The notes under the pieces were generated by a model. It did not search any database and was not told the DNA's origin. It worked only from the letters and a program-made list of their open reading frames with translations. Shown here in pieces: positions 44,674 through 54,083 of a stretch of DNA of 64,000 bases (position 1 is its first letter; every line of letters begins with the position of its first letter). The DNA is from Ignavibacteriota bacterium (GTDB lineage Bacteria > Bacteroidota > Ignavibacteria > Ignavibacteriales > Melioribacteraceae), in contig JADJGF010000001.1 of assembly GCA_016708125.1 (NCBI GenBank), forward strand, positions 2,564,001 through 2,628,000, read 5' to 3'. A program made the translations under genes and the position numbers.

Positions 44674-45813
44674 ATGAAGAGGACTGTAAGCATAATTTTA
44701 TTATTTTCAATGGTATTGGGATTCTCCGCATTTCAATGTTCATCAACTGAATTAACAAGTGCAAAACTTTATATTCAACAGAACAATTATGATAAAGCGA
44801 TGGAATCTTTAGAAAAGGAAGTTCAGAAAAATCCTAAAAGCGATGAAGGTTTTTATTTACTTGGATTCATAAATGGTGAAAAAGGAAACGTTCCAAAAAT
44901 GTTGGAAAATTTTGATCAATCATTGAAAATCAGTAATAAATTTGAAAAGAATATTATTGAATCAAAAAAATATCATTGGGCTGATAATTTTAATAAAGGC
45001 GTTCAACTTTTTAATAAAGGTGCAAAAGCCGGTGATACGGATAGTGCAAAAATAATTTTTGATCAGTCAATTGAAAAATTCAACAATGCAATTGCATGCG
45101 AACCGGATTCCGCAGATACATATTTAAATTTAGCTTATGCTCATTTAAATAAAGGTGATAGAGATGCAGCAATTGTTTCGTTCAAGAAAATTGTTGATTT
45201 AACTAATAGTGCCGAATCATATGCACAGCTTGGAGAAATTTATCTTCAAAAAGGTGTAGAAATTAAAGAAGCTGGTGATAAAGAAAAAGGAATGGATTAT
45301 TTTAATCAAGCAATTGGAGTTTTAGAAAAAGGCAGAAAAGAACATCCGGCAAATGGCGATATTTTATTGCTTCTTTCAAATTCATATATTGCTGCTGAAA
45401 AATTAGATGTTGCAAAAGATGCTTTCAAAGCCGGTGTGGAACAAGAACCGGAAAATAAAATTTACAGATATAATTACGGTTCATTATTGTTAAATGCTAA
45501 TGAATATCCGGAAGCTGAAGTTCAGTTGAAAAAAGCTATTGAATTAGATGCAAATTATGAAAATGCTCTTTATAATTTGGCTGTAACTTATGTTAAATGG
45601 GGAGCAACAATTAGAGAAGATGCTGAAGCAAAAGAAACAAAATCTGAAGAATATAAGACAAAATTTGAAGCTGCATTACCATTACTTGAAAAATTCCTTA
45701 CACTTAATGAAAAAGAAGGGGCAGTTTGGGATTTATTAGGTAAAGTTTACGCAAATCTTGGCATGGGTGCAAAATCTGAAGAAGCATTTAAGAAAGCAGA
45801 TATGTACAAATAA
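44674..45813 (+). CDS. TPR-repeat envelope protein, probable lipoprotein
   Basis: A 379-residue protein. The N-terminus is a signal sequence ending at C22 ('GFSAFQCSS'); the residue before the cysteine is Gln, so the lipobox is atypical and lipidation is uncertain. The rest consists of tetratricopeptide repeats: 'AKLYIQQNNYDKAMESLEKEVQKNPKSDEGFYLLG', 'ADTYLNLAYAHLNKGDRDAAIVSFKKIV', 'NKIYRYNYGSLLLNANEYPEAEVQLKKAI', 'GAVWDLLGKVYANLGMGAKSEEAFKKA'. TPRs bind partner proteins; the specific partner is unknown. It is monocistronic, ending at a terminator. Confidence 0.85.
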   Translation: MKRTVSIILLFSMVLGFSAFQCSSTELTSAKLYIQQNNYDKAMESLEKEVQKNPKSDEGFYLLGFINGEKGNVPKMLENFDQSLKISNKFEKNIIESKKYHWADNFNKGVQLFNKGAKAGDTDSAKIIFDQSIEKFNNAIACEPDSADTYLNLAYAHLNKGDRDAAIVSFKKIVDLTNSAESYAQLGEIYLQKGVEIKEAGDKEKGMDYFNQAIGVLEKGRKEHPANGDILLLLSNSYIAAEKLDVAKDAFKAGVEQEPENKIYRYNYGSLLLNANEYPEAEVQLKKAIELDANYENALYNLAVTYVKWGATIREDAEAKETKSEEYKTKFEAALPLLEKFLTLNEKEGAVWDLLGKVYANLGMGAKSEEAFKKADMYK

Positions 45814-45834
45814 CTAATTATTTAATAATTATTA

Positions 45835-45875
45835 AAAAGCCCATATTTTGTCAGCTTGACAACCTATGGGCTTTT
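45835..45875 (+). terminator. Long bipartite terminator hairpin after the TPR gene
   Basis: AAAAGCCCATA (45835-45845) pairs with TATGGGCTTTT (45865-45875); inside, TTGTC (45848-45852) pairs with GACAA (45858-45862). The outer stem is 11 perfect base pairs. Confidence 0.88.
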
Positions 45876-45894
45876 CATTTAATTGAGGCATGTA

Positions 45895-46221
45895 ATGGAA
45901 AAAAACAACGAAAATAAAGCGCAGCAAATTAACATTGAATTAGGTGAAAAAGAAGCTGAAGGAATTTATTCCAATTTAGCAATAATTACTCATTCACCGG
46001 CAGAGTTTATTATAGATTTTACTCGTGTTGTACCTGGTGTACCTAAAGCAAAAGTACATGCAAGAATTATTACAACTCCGCAGCACGCAAAAATGTTGTT
46101 AAAAGCTTTGCAAGATAATATTTCAAAGTTTGAAAAAAGGTTTGGAGAAATTAATATTGAAGGACAATCATCTCCGCAATTTGGATTTCCTAATCTTAAC
46201 AAAGATGAAAGAATAAATTAA
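45895..46221 (+). CDS. DUF3467-family protein
   Basis: A 108-residue soluble protein. 'INIELGEKEAEGIYSNLAIITHSPAEFIIDFTRVVPGVPKAKVHARIITTPQHAKMLLKALQDNISKFEKRFG' matches the DUF3467 pattern, a small widely distributed family of unknown function common in Bacteroidota. I chose ATG at 45895 because GAGG at 45885-45888 sits at ribosome-binding distance, rejecting TTG at 45883. No partner is obvious from the neighbours. Confidence 0.85.
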   Translation: MEKNNENKAQQINIELGEKEAEGIYSNLAIITHSPAEFIIDFTRVVPGVPKAKVHARIITTPQHAKMLLKALQDNISKFEKRFGEINIEGQSSPQFGFPNLNKDERIN

Positions 46222-46279
46222 AATAATCTAATACAAATAGATTTATTGCCGATAATAAACGAAAAAGATAGAATAAATA

Positions 46280-49200
46280 TTGTACAAATTTTTCAAACAT
46301 ATTATCATGGCGCTGATTTTTAGTGCAATAAATTGGAATGCCCACTTTTCCCAATCTTTAAATTTTCAACACTATTCAACAGATAACGGTTTACCTCAAA
46401 GTACAGTTTATGATATTGTTCAAGATTCTGCCGGATTTATTTGGTTTGGAACGGAAGCCGGAATTGGCAGATTTGACGGAATTAAAGTTAAAACTTATAG
46501 TTTAGCCGAAGGTTTAGTCGGCACAAATGTTTGGTCACTTTTTATGGATAAACATGGTACGCTATGGATTGGAACAAACGACGGTTTATCACTTTTATTT
46601 GAAGATGAAATTAGAAGTTTTACAACTACAAACGGATTAAGTGATAATTTTATATGGGGAATTACAAACGATAAAGATGATAATATTTGGGTTGCAACAA
46701 GATACGGCGGTGCGTGCAAATTTGAAGGAAAAAAAATTACTCAATTTACTGAAGAAAATGGTTTTCCAAGCAATGAACTTTCAGATATAATCACAGATTC
46801 AAAAGGGAATATTTGGTTTTCTTCATCCAACAAAGGAATTATAAAATATAACGGCAAAAAATTTCAAGTATTTAATTCAAATAATGGTTTAAAAAGTAAT
46901 AATGTTACAACAATTTTTGAAGATAGTGACGGACTTTTATGGATTGGTACAGATCGTGGTATTTCTACATTTAATGGAAAAAACTTTTATAATTTTTCGT
47001 CGCAAGAAGGTTTTCCGGAAGAAGAAATAAGTGTAATTCTTGAAGATGCAAACGGTAATATGTGGTTTGGTTTATATAACAATGGAATTCTAAGATACGA
47101 TGGAAGAAAATTATATCGCCATGAAGGATTACAAAGTGACGAAATTAGATCCGGTTTTGTTGATAGAAGAGGCGATATTTGGTTCGGAACTTTTTTAGGC
47201 GGTGTAAGTAGATTACCGGCTGATTGGTTTGAAATTTATTCAACTTCAAATGGATTAGCCGATAGAGCAGTTTATCCAATTGCGCAAGATGAAAATGGAC
47301 GAATGTATTTTGGACATTACGGAAGAGGCGTTACGGTTTTAGATAATGGATATTTCAGTAGATTAACAACAGCTTCCGGACTAATTGGCAATGATTTAAG
47401 CTCAATTTTATTTGATAATAAAAAAAATCTTTGGTTCGGAACATTATCCGGAGTGACAAAATTTGGTAAAGACAGAGTTCAATCTTTTGATCAAAATAAC
47501 GGACTTAGACATGATAAAATTTTAAAAATTTTTGAAGATAGTCAAGGTTATATTTGGTTAGGTGCAGCCGAAGGAATTAGTAGATATTCTCCGCAAACTG
47601 GAAGTATAAGTGAAATTTTAACTGACATTCAAGGTTTTAAAAGGTTTGAAGTAAATGATATAATAGAAGACAACATAGGAAATATTTGGTTTGCAACACA
47701 TTACAGCGGACTTTTAAAATATAATGGTAAAAATTTTCAGCAAATAGATACTGCTAACGGATTATCAATAAATAATATTTTTTCTATAATGCAAGATGAA
47801 TATGGATATTTCTGGCTTGGAACAGACGGTGGCGGAATTATTCGTTATGACGGGAAAAAATTTCGAACAATAACTGAAAAGGATGGATTATCATCAAATG
47901 TATGCTATTTTATTTTAGAAGATAATCATAAACTTTATATTGGAACTCTAAACGGATTATCAATTTTAGATAACAAAAAAATCAAAGATGAAAATAAAAT
48001 TAAATTTAGATATTTAACAAAAAATGAAGGAATTCCAGATAAAGAATTAAACCAAAAATCTTACTTTAAAGATAAAGACGGTTTTTTATGGTTTGGAACA
48101 ATGAAAGGCCTTATTAAAATTAATCCAGATAAAGAAGCACTTGATGAAAATCCTTCTGTTTTTCTAACTAACGCAAAAGTTTCAGATGGTCAAAATGAAA
48201 TTCCATTTAATCCTTTTAATCAAAATGAATTAGACTATAATCAAAATAATATTTCTTTTGAATTTTACAGCATTTCATTCGCAAAACCAGAAGAAACAAT
48301 TTTTGAAATTAAATTGGAAGGTATTGAAAATAATTGGTCGGTAACTAAAGAACACACGGTAACTTACAGAGCACTTCCATCCGGAAATTATAATTTTTGG
48401 GTTAGGGCAAGAAACAGCGATAACGTAACTGGAGAAGCAAGAATTTTAAGTTCATTTACAATTTCACCTCCTTTCTATAAAACTTGGTGGTTTATAACAT
48501 TGTCAATTTTAAGCATTCTCGGATTTGCTTATTACATTTATTACTACAAAACTTTACAAGTTCAAAAAAGAAATGAAGCTCTTGAAGGAATGGTCAAAAA
48601 AAGAACAAGTGAACTTGAAATTGAAAAAAATAAAAGTGATGAACTTTTGCATAATATTTTACCGGCAAGTTTGGTAAATGAATTAAAAATTAACGGAAGG
48701 GTAAAACCAAGAAAATTTACAAACGTATCAATTTTATTTACCGATTTTAAAGCTTTTACTTATACAACAAGCGTACTTCCGCCGGAAGAATTAGTAAATG
48801 AATTGAATGATATTTTTAAAAGTTTCGATAAACTAATTGATAAATATGGTTTAGAAAAGTTAAAAACTATTGGCGATTCCTATATGGCAGCATGCGGAAT
48901 TCCAAATGAAATTGAAGATCATGCGGTGAGAATTGTTTATGCAGCAATTGATTTTCAAAGATTGATTAAAGATAGAAATAAAACTTCCGGAATAAAATGG
49001 GAAATGCGTTTGGGAATTCATTCGGGCAGTGTTGTTGCCGGAGTTGTTGGAACTAAGAAATTTACGTATGATATTTGGGGAGATACGGTTAATATCGCAA
49101 GCCGAATGGAAAGTTCGGGAGAACCCGGCGAAATTAATATTTCCGGCTATACTTATATGCTGGTTCGTGATCATTTTGAATGTGAATATCGCGGAAAAGT

Positions 49201-49321
49201 TGATACGAAAGGAAAAGGCAGCATTGATATGTATTATGTAAAAGGATTAAACAGAGAAAATATTATTCTTAAAAATAAAACTACGCAAAATACGCAAGTC
49301 CAATTTAAACATATCGGTTAA
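46280..49321 (+). CDS. Periplasmic propeller sensor fused to a class III adenylate cyclase
   Basis: A 1013-residue membrane receptor. After a signal peptide come about a dozen two-component-regulator propeller repeats ('DSAGFIWFGTEAGIGRFDG', 'DKHGTLWIGTNDGLS' and so on, residues 30-610). A Y_Y_Y immunoglobulin-like domain (about 635-725), one transmembrane helix near 735-757, a coiled coil (760-790), and a class III cyclase (about 813-985) follow. Metal-binding Asp residues are in 'LFTDFKAF' and 'IGDSYMA'; the adenine-selecting Lys and Asp occur in 'KLKTIGD' and 'TYDIWGDTVNIASRME', and the transition-state Asn and Arg are present. It should make cAMP in response to an extracellular ligand. 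TTG at 46280 is the start; an ATG at 46307 would shorten the signal peptide. Confidence 0.9.
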   Translation: MYKFFKHIIMALIFSAINWNAHFSQSLNFQHYSTDNGLPQSTVYDIVQDSAGFIWFGTEAGIGRFDGIKVKTYSLAEGLVGTNVWSLFMDKHGTLWIGTNDGLSLLFEDEIRSFTTTNGLSDNFIWGITNDKDDNIWVATRYGGACKFEGKKITQFTEENGFPSNELSDIITDSKGNIWFSSSNKGIIKYNGKKFQVFNSNNGLKSNNVTTIFEDSDGLLWIGTDRGISTFNGKNFYNFSSQEGFPEEEISVILEDANGNMWFGLYNNGILRYDGRKLYRHEGLQSDEIRSGFVDRRGDIWFGTFLGGVSRLPADWFEIYSTSNGLADRAVYPIAQDENGRMYFGHYGRGVTVLDNGYFSRLTTASGLIGNDLSSILFDNKKNLWFGTLSGVTKFGKDRVQSFDQNNGLRHDKILKIFEDSQGYIWLGAAEGISRYSPQTGSISEILTDIQGFKRFEVNDIIEDNIGNIWFATHYSGLLKYNGKNFQQIDTANGLSINNIFSIMQDEYGYFWLGTDGGGIIRYDGKKFRTITEKDGLSSNVCYFILEDNHKLYIGTLNGLSILDNKKIKDENKIKFRYLTKNEGIPDKELNQKSYFKDKDGFLWFGTMKGLIKINPDKEALDENPSVFLTNAKVSDGQNEIPFNPFNQNELDYNQNNISFEFYSISFAKPEETIFEIKLEGIENNWSVTKEHTVTYRALPSGNYNFWVRARNSDNVTGEARILSSFTISPPFYKTWWFITLSILSILGFAYYIYYYKTLQVQKRNEALEGMVKKRTSELEIEKNKSDELLHNILPASLVNELKINGRVKPRKFTNVSILFTDFKAFTYTTSVLPPEELVNELNDIFKSFDKLIDKYGLEKLKTIGDSYMAACGIPNEIEDHAVRIVYAAIDFQRLIKDRNKTSGIKWEMRLGIHSGSVVAGVVGTKKFTYDIWGDTVNIASRMESSGEPGEINISGYTYMLVRDHFECEYRGKVDTKGKGSIDMYYVKGLNRENIILKNKTTQNTQVQFKHIG

Positions 49322-49435
49322 AACTACGATTATAATCAATATTACAATAATTTATTAAACGGAATTCAAAACTTGACTTCTGATATTATTCCTTTTAATT
49401 GAATATCGGTAATATTTACATCTTTGAGGACAATA

Positions 49436-50482
49436 ATGAAATTATCAGTAAAATTTACATTTTTATTTTTACTTAACTTTTCTTATCTATTAATATATGC
49501 GCAGGATTCCAACCATGTAAATTATAGTTTGTGGTTAGAGAAACCAGTGAGCTTCGGCACAATTGATACAAAAGTTGACGAAGGTTCATTTAAAGAAGGT
49601 GAAGGATTTACAATTCCGGAAACCGTACTTCCGTCAAGTCCAATCGATTTTTCAATGTATCAAGATTTATATAATGCATTAACCGGAGGAATTTTTAGTT
49701 TAGAATATGGCGCATTAGATAATGATATAATTATGAAAATCTTTATTAGGAATTTAGAACAAAATGCTAATACATATTTAAATTTAGGCATTGATGATGA
49801 TACATTATTCTCTTACTTTGAAATAAGAATTTGGGAATTGCCGGATTCTAATTTCTATCCCGAAGAAGCAAGTTATTATTTTAACGAAGGATTTCATGCA
49901 AATTTTTCTCTTCCAAAATCTGATTATTTAAAGAACTTTTTAAATCTAACCGGAATAGGAACTAATGATAGTTTAGCATTTGCATTTTTAGAAGAAGAGA
50001 CAATAAATTCTAAAAAAGTTGATGATTGGAACTTAGAAGGAATTCAAACTTTTGAAACAGAAGATTCGGTAAAATTTAAAGCAATTCATCTTTCACGCAT
50101 TGGCGGCGGGCGCAAACGAACAATTGTAAATCCAAATACTGATACAACTACCGGAATAAAAATAAATCAGTTGGAAGGAATTCCACAAAATTTTGAACTT
50201 TATCAAAATTATCCAAACCCATTTAATCCAAGTACAAAAATTAAATTTTCAATTCCTCAGACAAGAACAAATTTTACTTCAAATATTTTAATAAAAGTCT
50301 ATGATATTCTTGGCAGAGAAATTACAACATTATTAAATGAAAGAAAACAATCTGGAAATTATGAAATAACTTTTAATTCATCTTCCTTAATCGGCAATAA
50401 AGGAATTACAAGCGGAATTTATTTTTATACAATGCAAGTTGATGATTTAAGATTTACGCGAAAAATGATTCTTACAAAATAA
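49436..50482 (+). CDS. Secreted protein with a T9SS type A C-terminal sorting domain
   Basis: A 348-residue exported protein. It has a signal peptide (about 1-22, 'LLIYAQ') and a middle region with no recognised domain. From about residue 246, the type A sorting domain is 'IPQNFELYQNYPNPFNPSTKIKFSIP', then 'ILIKVYDILGREITTLLNE' and 'SGIYFYTMQVDDLRFTRKMILTK'. The sorting domain directs passage through the type IX secretion system and is cut off afterwards. ATG at 49436 with GAGGA at 49426-49430 is chosen over TTG at 49424. The two following genes also encode envelope proteins, so this may be a surface-complex operon. Confidence 0.88.
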   Translation: MKLSVKFTFLFLLNFSYLLIYAQDSNHVNYSLWLEKPVSFGTIDTKVDEGSFKEGEGFTIPETVLPSSPIDFSMYQDLYNALTGGIFSLEYGALDNDIIMKIFIRNLEQNANTYLNLGIDDDTLFSYFEIRIWELPDSNFYPEEASYYFNEGFHANFSLPKSDYLKNFLNLTGIGTNDSLAFAFLEEETINSKKVDDWNLEGIQTFETEDSVKFKAIHLSRIGGGRKRTIVNPNTDTTTGIKINQLEGIPQNFELYQNYPNPFNPSTKIKFSIPQTRTNFTSNILIKVYDILGREITTLLNERKQSGNYEITFNSSSLIGNKGITSGIYFYTMQVDDLRFTRKMILTK

Positions 50483-50500
50483 AATTTTAGGGCAAGTTAA

Positions 50501-52555
50501 ATGAAACTTAAAAAAAATAGTTTACAAATATCTGCATTATTAGCAGCATTATTTTTAAATGCATGCTTTGATAAACCGGGAGAATTTGTTAGTCCAACTT
50601 GGGATGTAGATTTAAATATTCCAATTACTAAAAAAGAATTTACGTTATTAGAAATTGTTGAAAAAGATAGTTCATTTTTAAAATCTTCGCAAGATCCGGA
50701 ATCTTTAGGATTAATTTATTTTGGAGATGAGCAGCCAATAAATTCAGCAAAAATAGAAAATCAAATATATTTAAATTCTTCTGTATCAAATTTTTCACAG
50801 AAACTTGGAGCATTAAAAGTAAGTATTCCAATTCCAACGGCAACAAATATTAGAGTAGAAGAGTGGGCAGAAGATGTTACAAGCGGTTCCACACAAGTGT
50901 TTCCTGAACAAGAAGGAAATGTAACAATTGATATTGAAGGTATTAAAACAGTTGAAAAAATATTTCTTGATGAAGGTGAACTTAAGTTAATTATGTTTAA
51001 TAATCTCCCAGTTGATATTGTACTTCAAGGAATTATAATACGAAATAAAATTGATCAAAGTATAATTGCTGAAAGAACAAATACAATTGATAATTGGGTT
51101 AGAATTCCTAAATACCAAATTGACTCATTAAAATTTCCATTAATAAATGTTGAAGTTTCAAATCAGCTTGAATATGTAGGAACAATTTACAGTATTGGAA
51201 GCAGTGGTGTTGAAGTTGTAATTCCACAAGAATCCGGAACAACAATTTTAGCACTTTTTGATAATCTCATAATATCAGCCGCAACTGCGCCATTGCCAAT
51301 TCAATATATTGAATCAACAAAATCAATTGAGTTAGATGATTCTACTTTTATTGAAACAGCCGAAATTAAAAATGGAAGCGCAAGTTTGGTTTTTAATAAT
51401 AATATGGATGTAAATGCAAATGCTAAAATAACATTTGATAATTTATTGGATGCAGACAATAATAAATATTCTTTAAATGTTCCCTTACATAGAAATGAAC
51501 AAAATAAAAATGTTGATATAAGCAGTATGTCCGGATGGAAAATTGTTTCTAATAATCCTGGTGAACTTACAAATCAATTAACTTATACGTATGAAATAAT
51601 TACAGATTCAACTGGTGAATTATCAACAATTACAAAAAATGACAGCATTTCATTCAATTTTAGTTTTGATGAAATTGTATTGAAATCAATTACCGGAAAA
51701 TTAAAACCAACTCCATTCAATATTAAAGAAAGCGGATTTAAATTAGACTTCGGTGATTTTGATAACAACTTAGATTTTCAATCGGCAATATTTAAAAATG
51801 CAAAAATATTTTTGAATTTAGGTTCGTCATCAAATCTTAAATTTAAAATAAATGGTTCAATTTCATCTTCAAACGGAAGTGCTTCAAAAGAAATAGCTTT
51901 AGAAGATATTTTATTACCATCAAATGATGGAGTTAGTGTTGATATTTCATCATTATTGAGCGGATATACAAAAGATTTGCCGGATAGTTTTAAAATGGTT
52001 GGTCGTGGAATTGTAAATCCTAATTATGAAATTGGAACAATAAATTCGGAAGATTCTCTTTTTGGTGATTTAAAATTTGAAATTCCGTTAAATGTTGGAA
52101 TATCAGCCGGAACGTTTGTTGATACTATCGATATTGAACTTGGCGATCTTAATGATGATGATATTGATAATGTAAATTATGGTGAAATTACATTTAATGT
52201 TGAAAATACGATTCCGGTAAATATTTTATTTACAGCGGTAGTTCTTGATTCTAATTATAATGAAATTTTACAATTGCCAACATCGAATAATAATCTTTCG
52301 TATTTGGAAATTCCCAAACCGGTTATGTCTGAAGACGGCGAAGTTTTAAGTTCCGGAAAATCAGAACAAGTGCTTAAACTTTACAATGAAGATATAATTA
52401 AATTCATTCAAAATCCTTTGATGAAAATTATGTTTTCGTTTGATACTGCAAACACAACCGGAGAAAATGTAAAGTTTAGAACATCGAATAAAATTAATTT
52501 TAGCATAAAAGCCAAAACAAGTTTTAAAGCTGATTTTAATGAGGTAGATGAATGA
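50501..52555 (+). CDS. Outer-membrane lipoprotein of unknown function
   Basis: A 684-residue protein with a good lipobox, 'ALFLNAC' with the lipid-bearing cysteine at C22. The mature part is beta-rich and opens 'FVSPTWDVDLNIPITKKEFTLLEIVEKD'. It repeats a sandwich-like pattern ('INSAKIENQIYLNSSVSNFSQKLGALKVSIPIP', 'VDTIDIELGDLNDDDIDNVNYGEITFNVENTIPVNILFTAVVLD'), resembling tandem Ig-like domains. There is no catalytic motif. It begins 18 bases after the T9SS substrate gene and its stop overlaps the following barrel gene (ATGA), suggesting a joint complex. Confidence 0.7.
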   Translation: MKLKKNSLQISALLAALFLNACFDKPGEFVSPTWDVDLNIPITKKEFTLLEIVEKDSSFLKSSQDPESLGLIYFGDEQPINSAKIENQIYLNSSVSNFSQKLGALKVSIPIPTATNIRVEEWAEDVTSGSTQVFPEQEGNVTIDIEGIKTVEKIFLDEGELKLIMFNNLPVDIVLQGIIIRNKIDQSIIAERTNTIDNWVRIPKYQIDSLKFPLINVEVSNQLEYVGTIYSIGSSGVEVVIPQESGTTILALFDNLIISAATAPLPIQYIESTKSIELDDSTFIETAEIKNGSASLVFNNNMDVNANAKITFDNLLDADNNKYSLNVPLHRNEQNKNVDISSMSGWKIVSNNPGELTNQLTYTYEIITDSTGELSTITKNDSISFNFSFDEIVLKSITGKLKPTPFNIKESGFKLDFGDFDNNLDFQSAIFKNAKIFLNLGSSSNLKFKINGSISSSNGSASKEIALEDILLPSNDGVSVDISSLLSGYTKDLPDSFKMVGRGIVNPNYEIGTINSEDSLFGDLKFEIPLNVGISAGTFVDTIDIELGDLNDDDIDNVNYGEITFNVENTIPVNILFTAVVLDSNYNEILQLPTSNNNLSYLEIPKPVMSEDGEVLSSGKSEQVLKLYNEDIIKFIQNPLMKIMFSFDTANTTGENVKFRTSNKINFSIKAKTSFKADFNEVDE

Positions 52556-53994
52556 AAAATTTAATAAATATTCTAACATTAACTTTAATAATTTCTTCCG
52601 GAAACTTTGCACAAGGATTTGGTTCTTATGGATCAGTTGATGCAAAAAATATTTCCTTAGCGGGAACAAATGCAATATCCGCTACGGGAGTTTATGCAAT
52701 TGGAGTTAATCCCGCAAATTTAGTTTTGGAACAAGAACACTCAATAGAAATTTCAACAGTTTTACCTTTTCCAAATTTAAATATTTCTGCAGGGAATGAT
52801 TTTATAACTTTAGATGATTACCAATATTATTTTACCGGCGAAGAAAACGGCTCAGGACAAATTATTGGAAAATATTTAGACGACGCAGAGAAAAATAAAT
52901 TTCTCGGATTGTTTGAAAATGGATCAATGATAAATTCTAATTTTGGAACAACAATTTTTTCGGCATCAATTTATCCATCAAAAGAATTAGGAGCTTTTGC
53001 ATTTTCAATACAGGATTGGGTTAGCGCAAATGTAAGTCTTCCCAAACAAATTTTTGAATTAGTTTTATTTGGCAATGAAACTGAAAAAGTTTTTGATTTG
53101 CAAGACATGGATTTGAAATCTTGGTATTTGAGAAATTATACACTTTCTTATGCTAAGGATTTATCCTTTCTATTTCCGGATGCATTTAAATCTTTCAGTG
53201 CTGGTATAACTTTAAAAATGGTTCATGGATTTTTCTATGCCGGTGTTGATGAAATAAATACAACTTTACAAACCCTGAATAATTATAATATTCAAGTAAA
53301 TGGCGATTCTAAAATGTTAATGGCAGCTTCTCCCAGTTTTGGAATTAAATATGATTTTGAAGATGATGATGTAGAAAAAGAGAAAAATATTGGATTGTTT
53401 AATAAGCCAGCCGGAACTGGCTTTGGAGTAGATTTGGGTTTTCACTCTGAATTAAATAATGCTTGGTCAATAGCTTTTGCGCTTACGGATTTAGGCAGTA
53501 TAAATTGGAATAAAGAAGCAATTGAATATTCTTCTTCTGCATCTTACTTATTAGAAGATATTACAGATGAAACACTTTTAGATTCTTTAGGTGAAGCAAT
53601 TACCGGTGAAGGAAAATTTATAAATGAATTTTCTACAAGTCTGGCAACTGCAATGAAAATTGGTGTGGGATTGAAAGTGGATAAATTTCTAAAAGGAAAT
53701 TTTCCCGGTAAATTATTAGTTGAATTTAATTATCATCAAGGATTTAACGAAATGCCGTCTAATTCATTGGAACCAAGATTTTCATTAGGCTCACAATGGT
53801 CTCCGTGGAATTGGTTTAATGTAAGAAGCGGTGTTTCAGTTGGCGGATTTGACGGATTTAATTGGGCTTTCGGACTTGGATTTAATTCCGGTTTAATTGA
53901 TTTTGATTTTGCAACTTCATATGTTCATTCTTTATTTGATGGAAACAATGCGAAGAGATTAGGTTTTGCAATGTCAAGTAGATGGAAATTTTGA
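52552..53994 (+). CDS. DUF5723-like outer-membrane barrel protein
   Basis: A 480-residue protein with a signal peptide (about 1-20, 'SGNFAQ'). 'GSYGSVDAKNISLAGTNAISATGVYAIGVNPANLVLE' resembles the start of the PorV-type/DUF5723 family ('NPAN' block). Long alternating hydrophobic strands follow, and the protein ends 'RLGFAMSSRWKF' with a terminal aromatic, as outer-membrane barrels do. It is translationally coupled to the preceding lipoprotein, so the pair may form a lipoprotein-capped barrel. Confidence 0.75.
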   Translation: MKNLINILTLTLIISSGNFAQGFGSYGSVDAKNISLAGTNAISATGVYAIGVNPANLVLEQEHSIEISTVLPFPNLNISAGNDFITLDDYQYYFTGEENGSGQIIGKYLDDAEKNKFLGLFENGSMINSNFGTTIFSASIYPSKELGAFAFSIQDWVSANVSLPKQIFELVLFGNETEKVFDLQDMDLKSWYLRNYTLSYAKDLSFLFPDAFKSFSAGITLKMVHGFFYAGVDEINTTLQTLNNYNIQVNGDSKMLMAASPSFGIKYDFEDDDVEKEKNIGLFNKPAGTGFGVDLGFHSELNNAWSIAFALTDLGSINWNKEAIEYSSSASYLLEDITDETLLDSLGEAITGEGKFINEFSTSLATAMKIGVGLKVDKFLKGNFPGKLLVEFNYHQGFNEMPSNSLEPRFSLGSQWSPWNWFNVRSGVSVGGFDGFNWAFGLGFNSGLIDFDFATSYVHSLFDGNNAKRLGFAMSSRWKF

Positions 53995-54024
53995 AAAGAA
54001 AAAGATGAAATAAAAATAATAAAA

Positions 54025-54060
54025 CGTAGATAACACAGATTTTTTAGGATATTCGTAGAT
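54025..54060. repeat. Short CGTAGAT direct repeat, possible intergenic repeat remnant
   Basis: CGTAGATAACACAGAT (54025-54040) is followed by a second CGTAGAT (54054-54060), between the convergent barrel and lptG genes. It reads like 'aatctgtgttatctacg'-type intergenic repeats I recall from environmental bacterial genomes. Only a genome-wide search could confirm that it is dispersed. Confidence 0.3.
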
Positions 54061-54083
54061 TTAAAATAAATACTCTATTAAAA

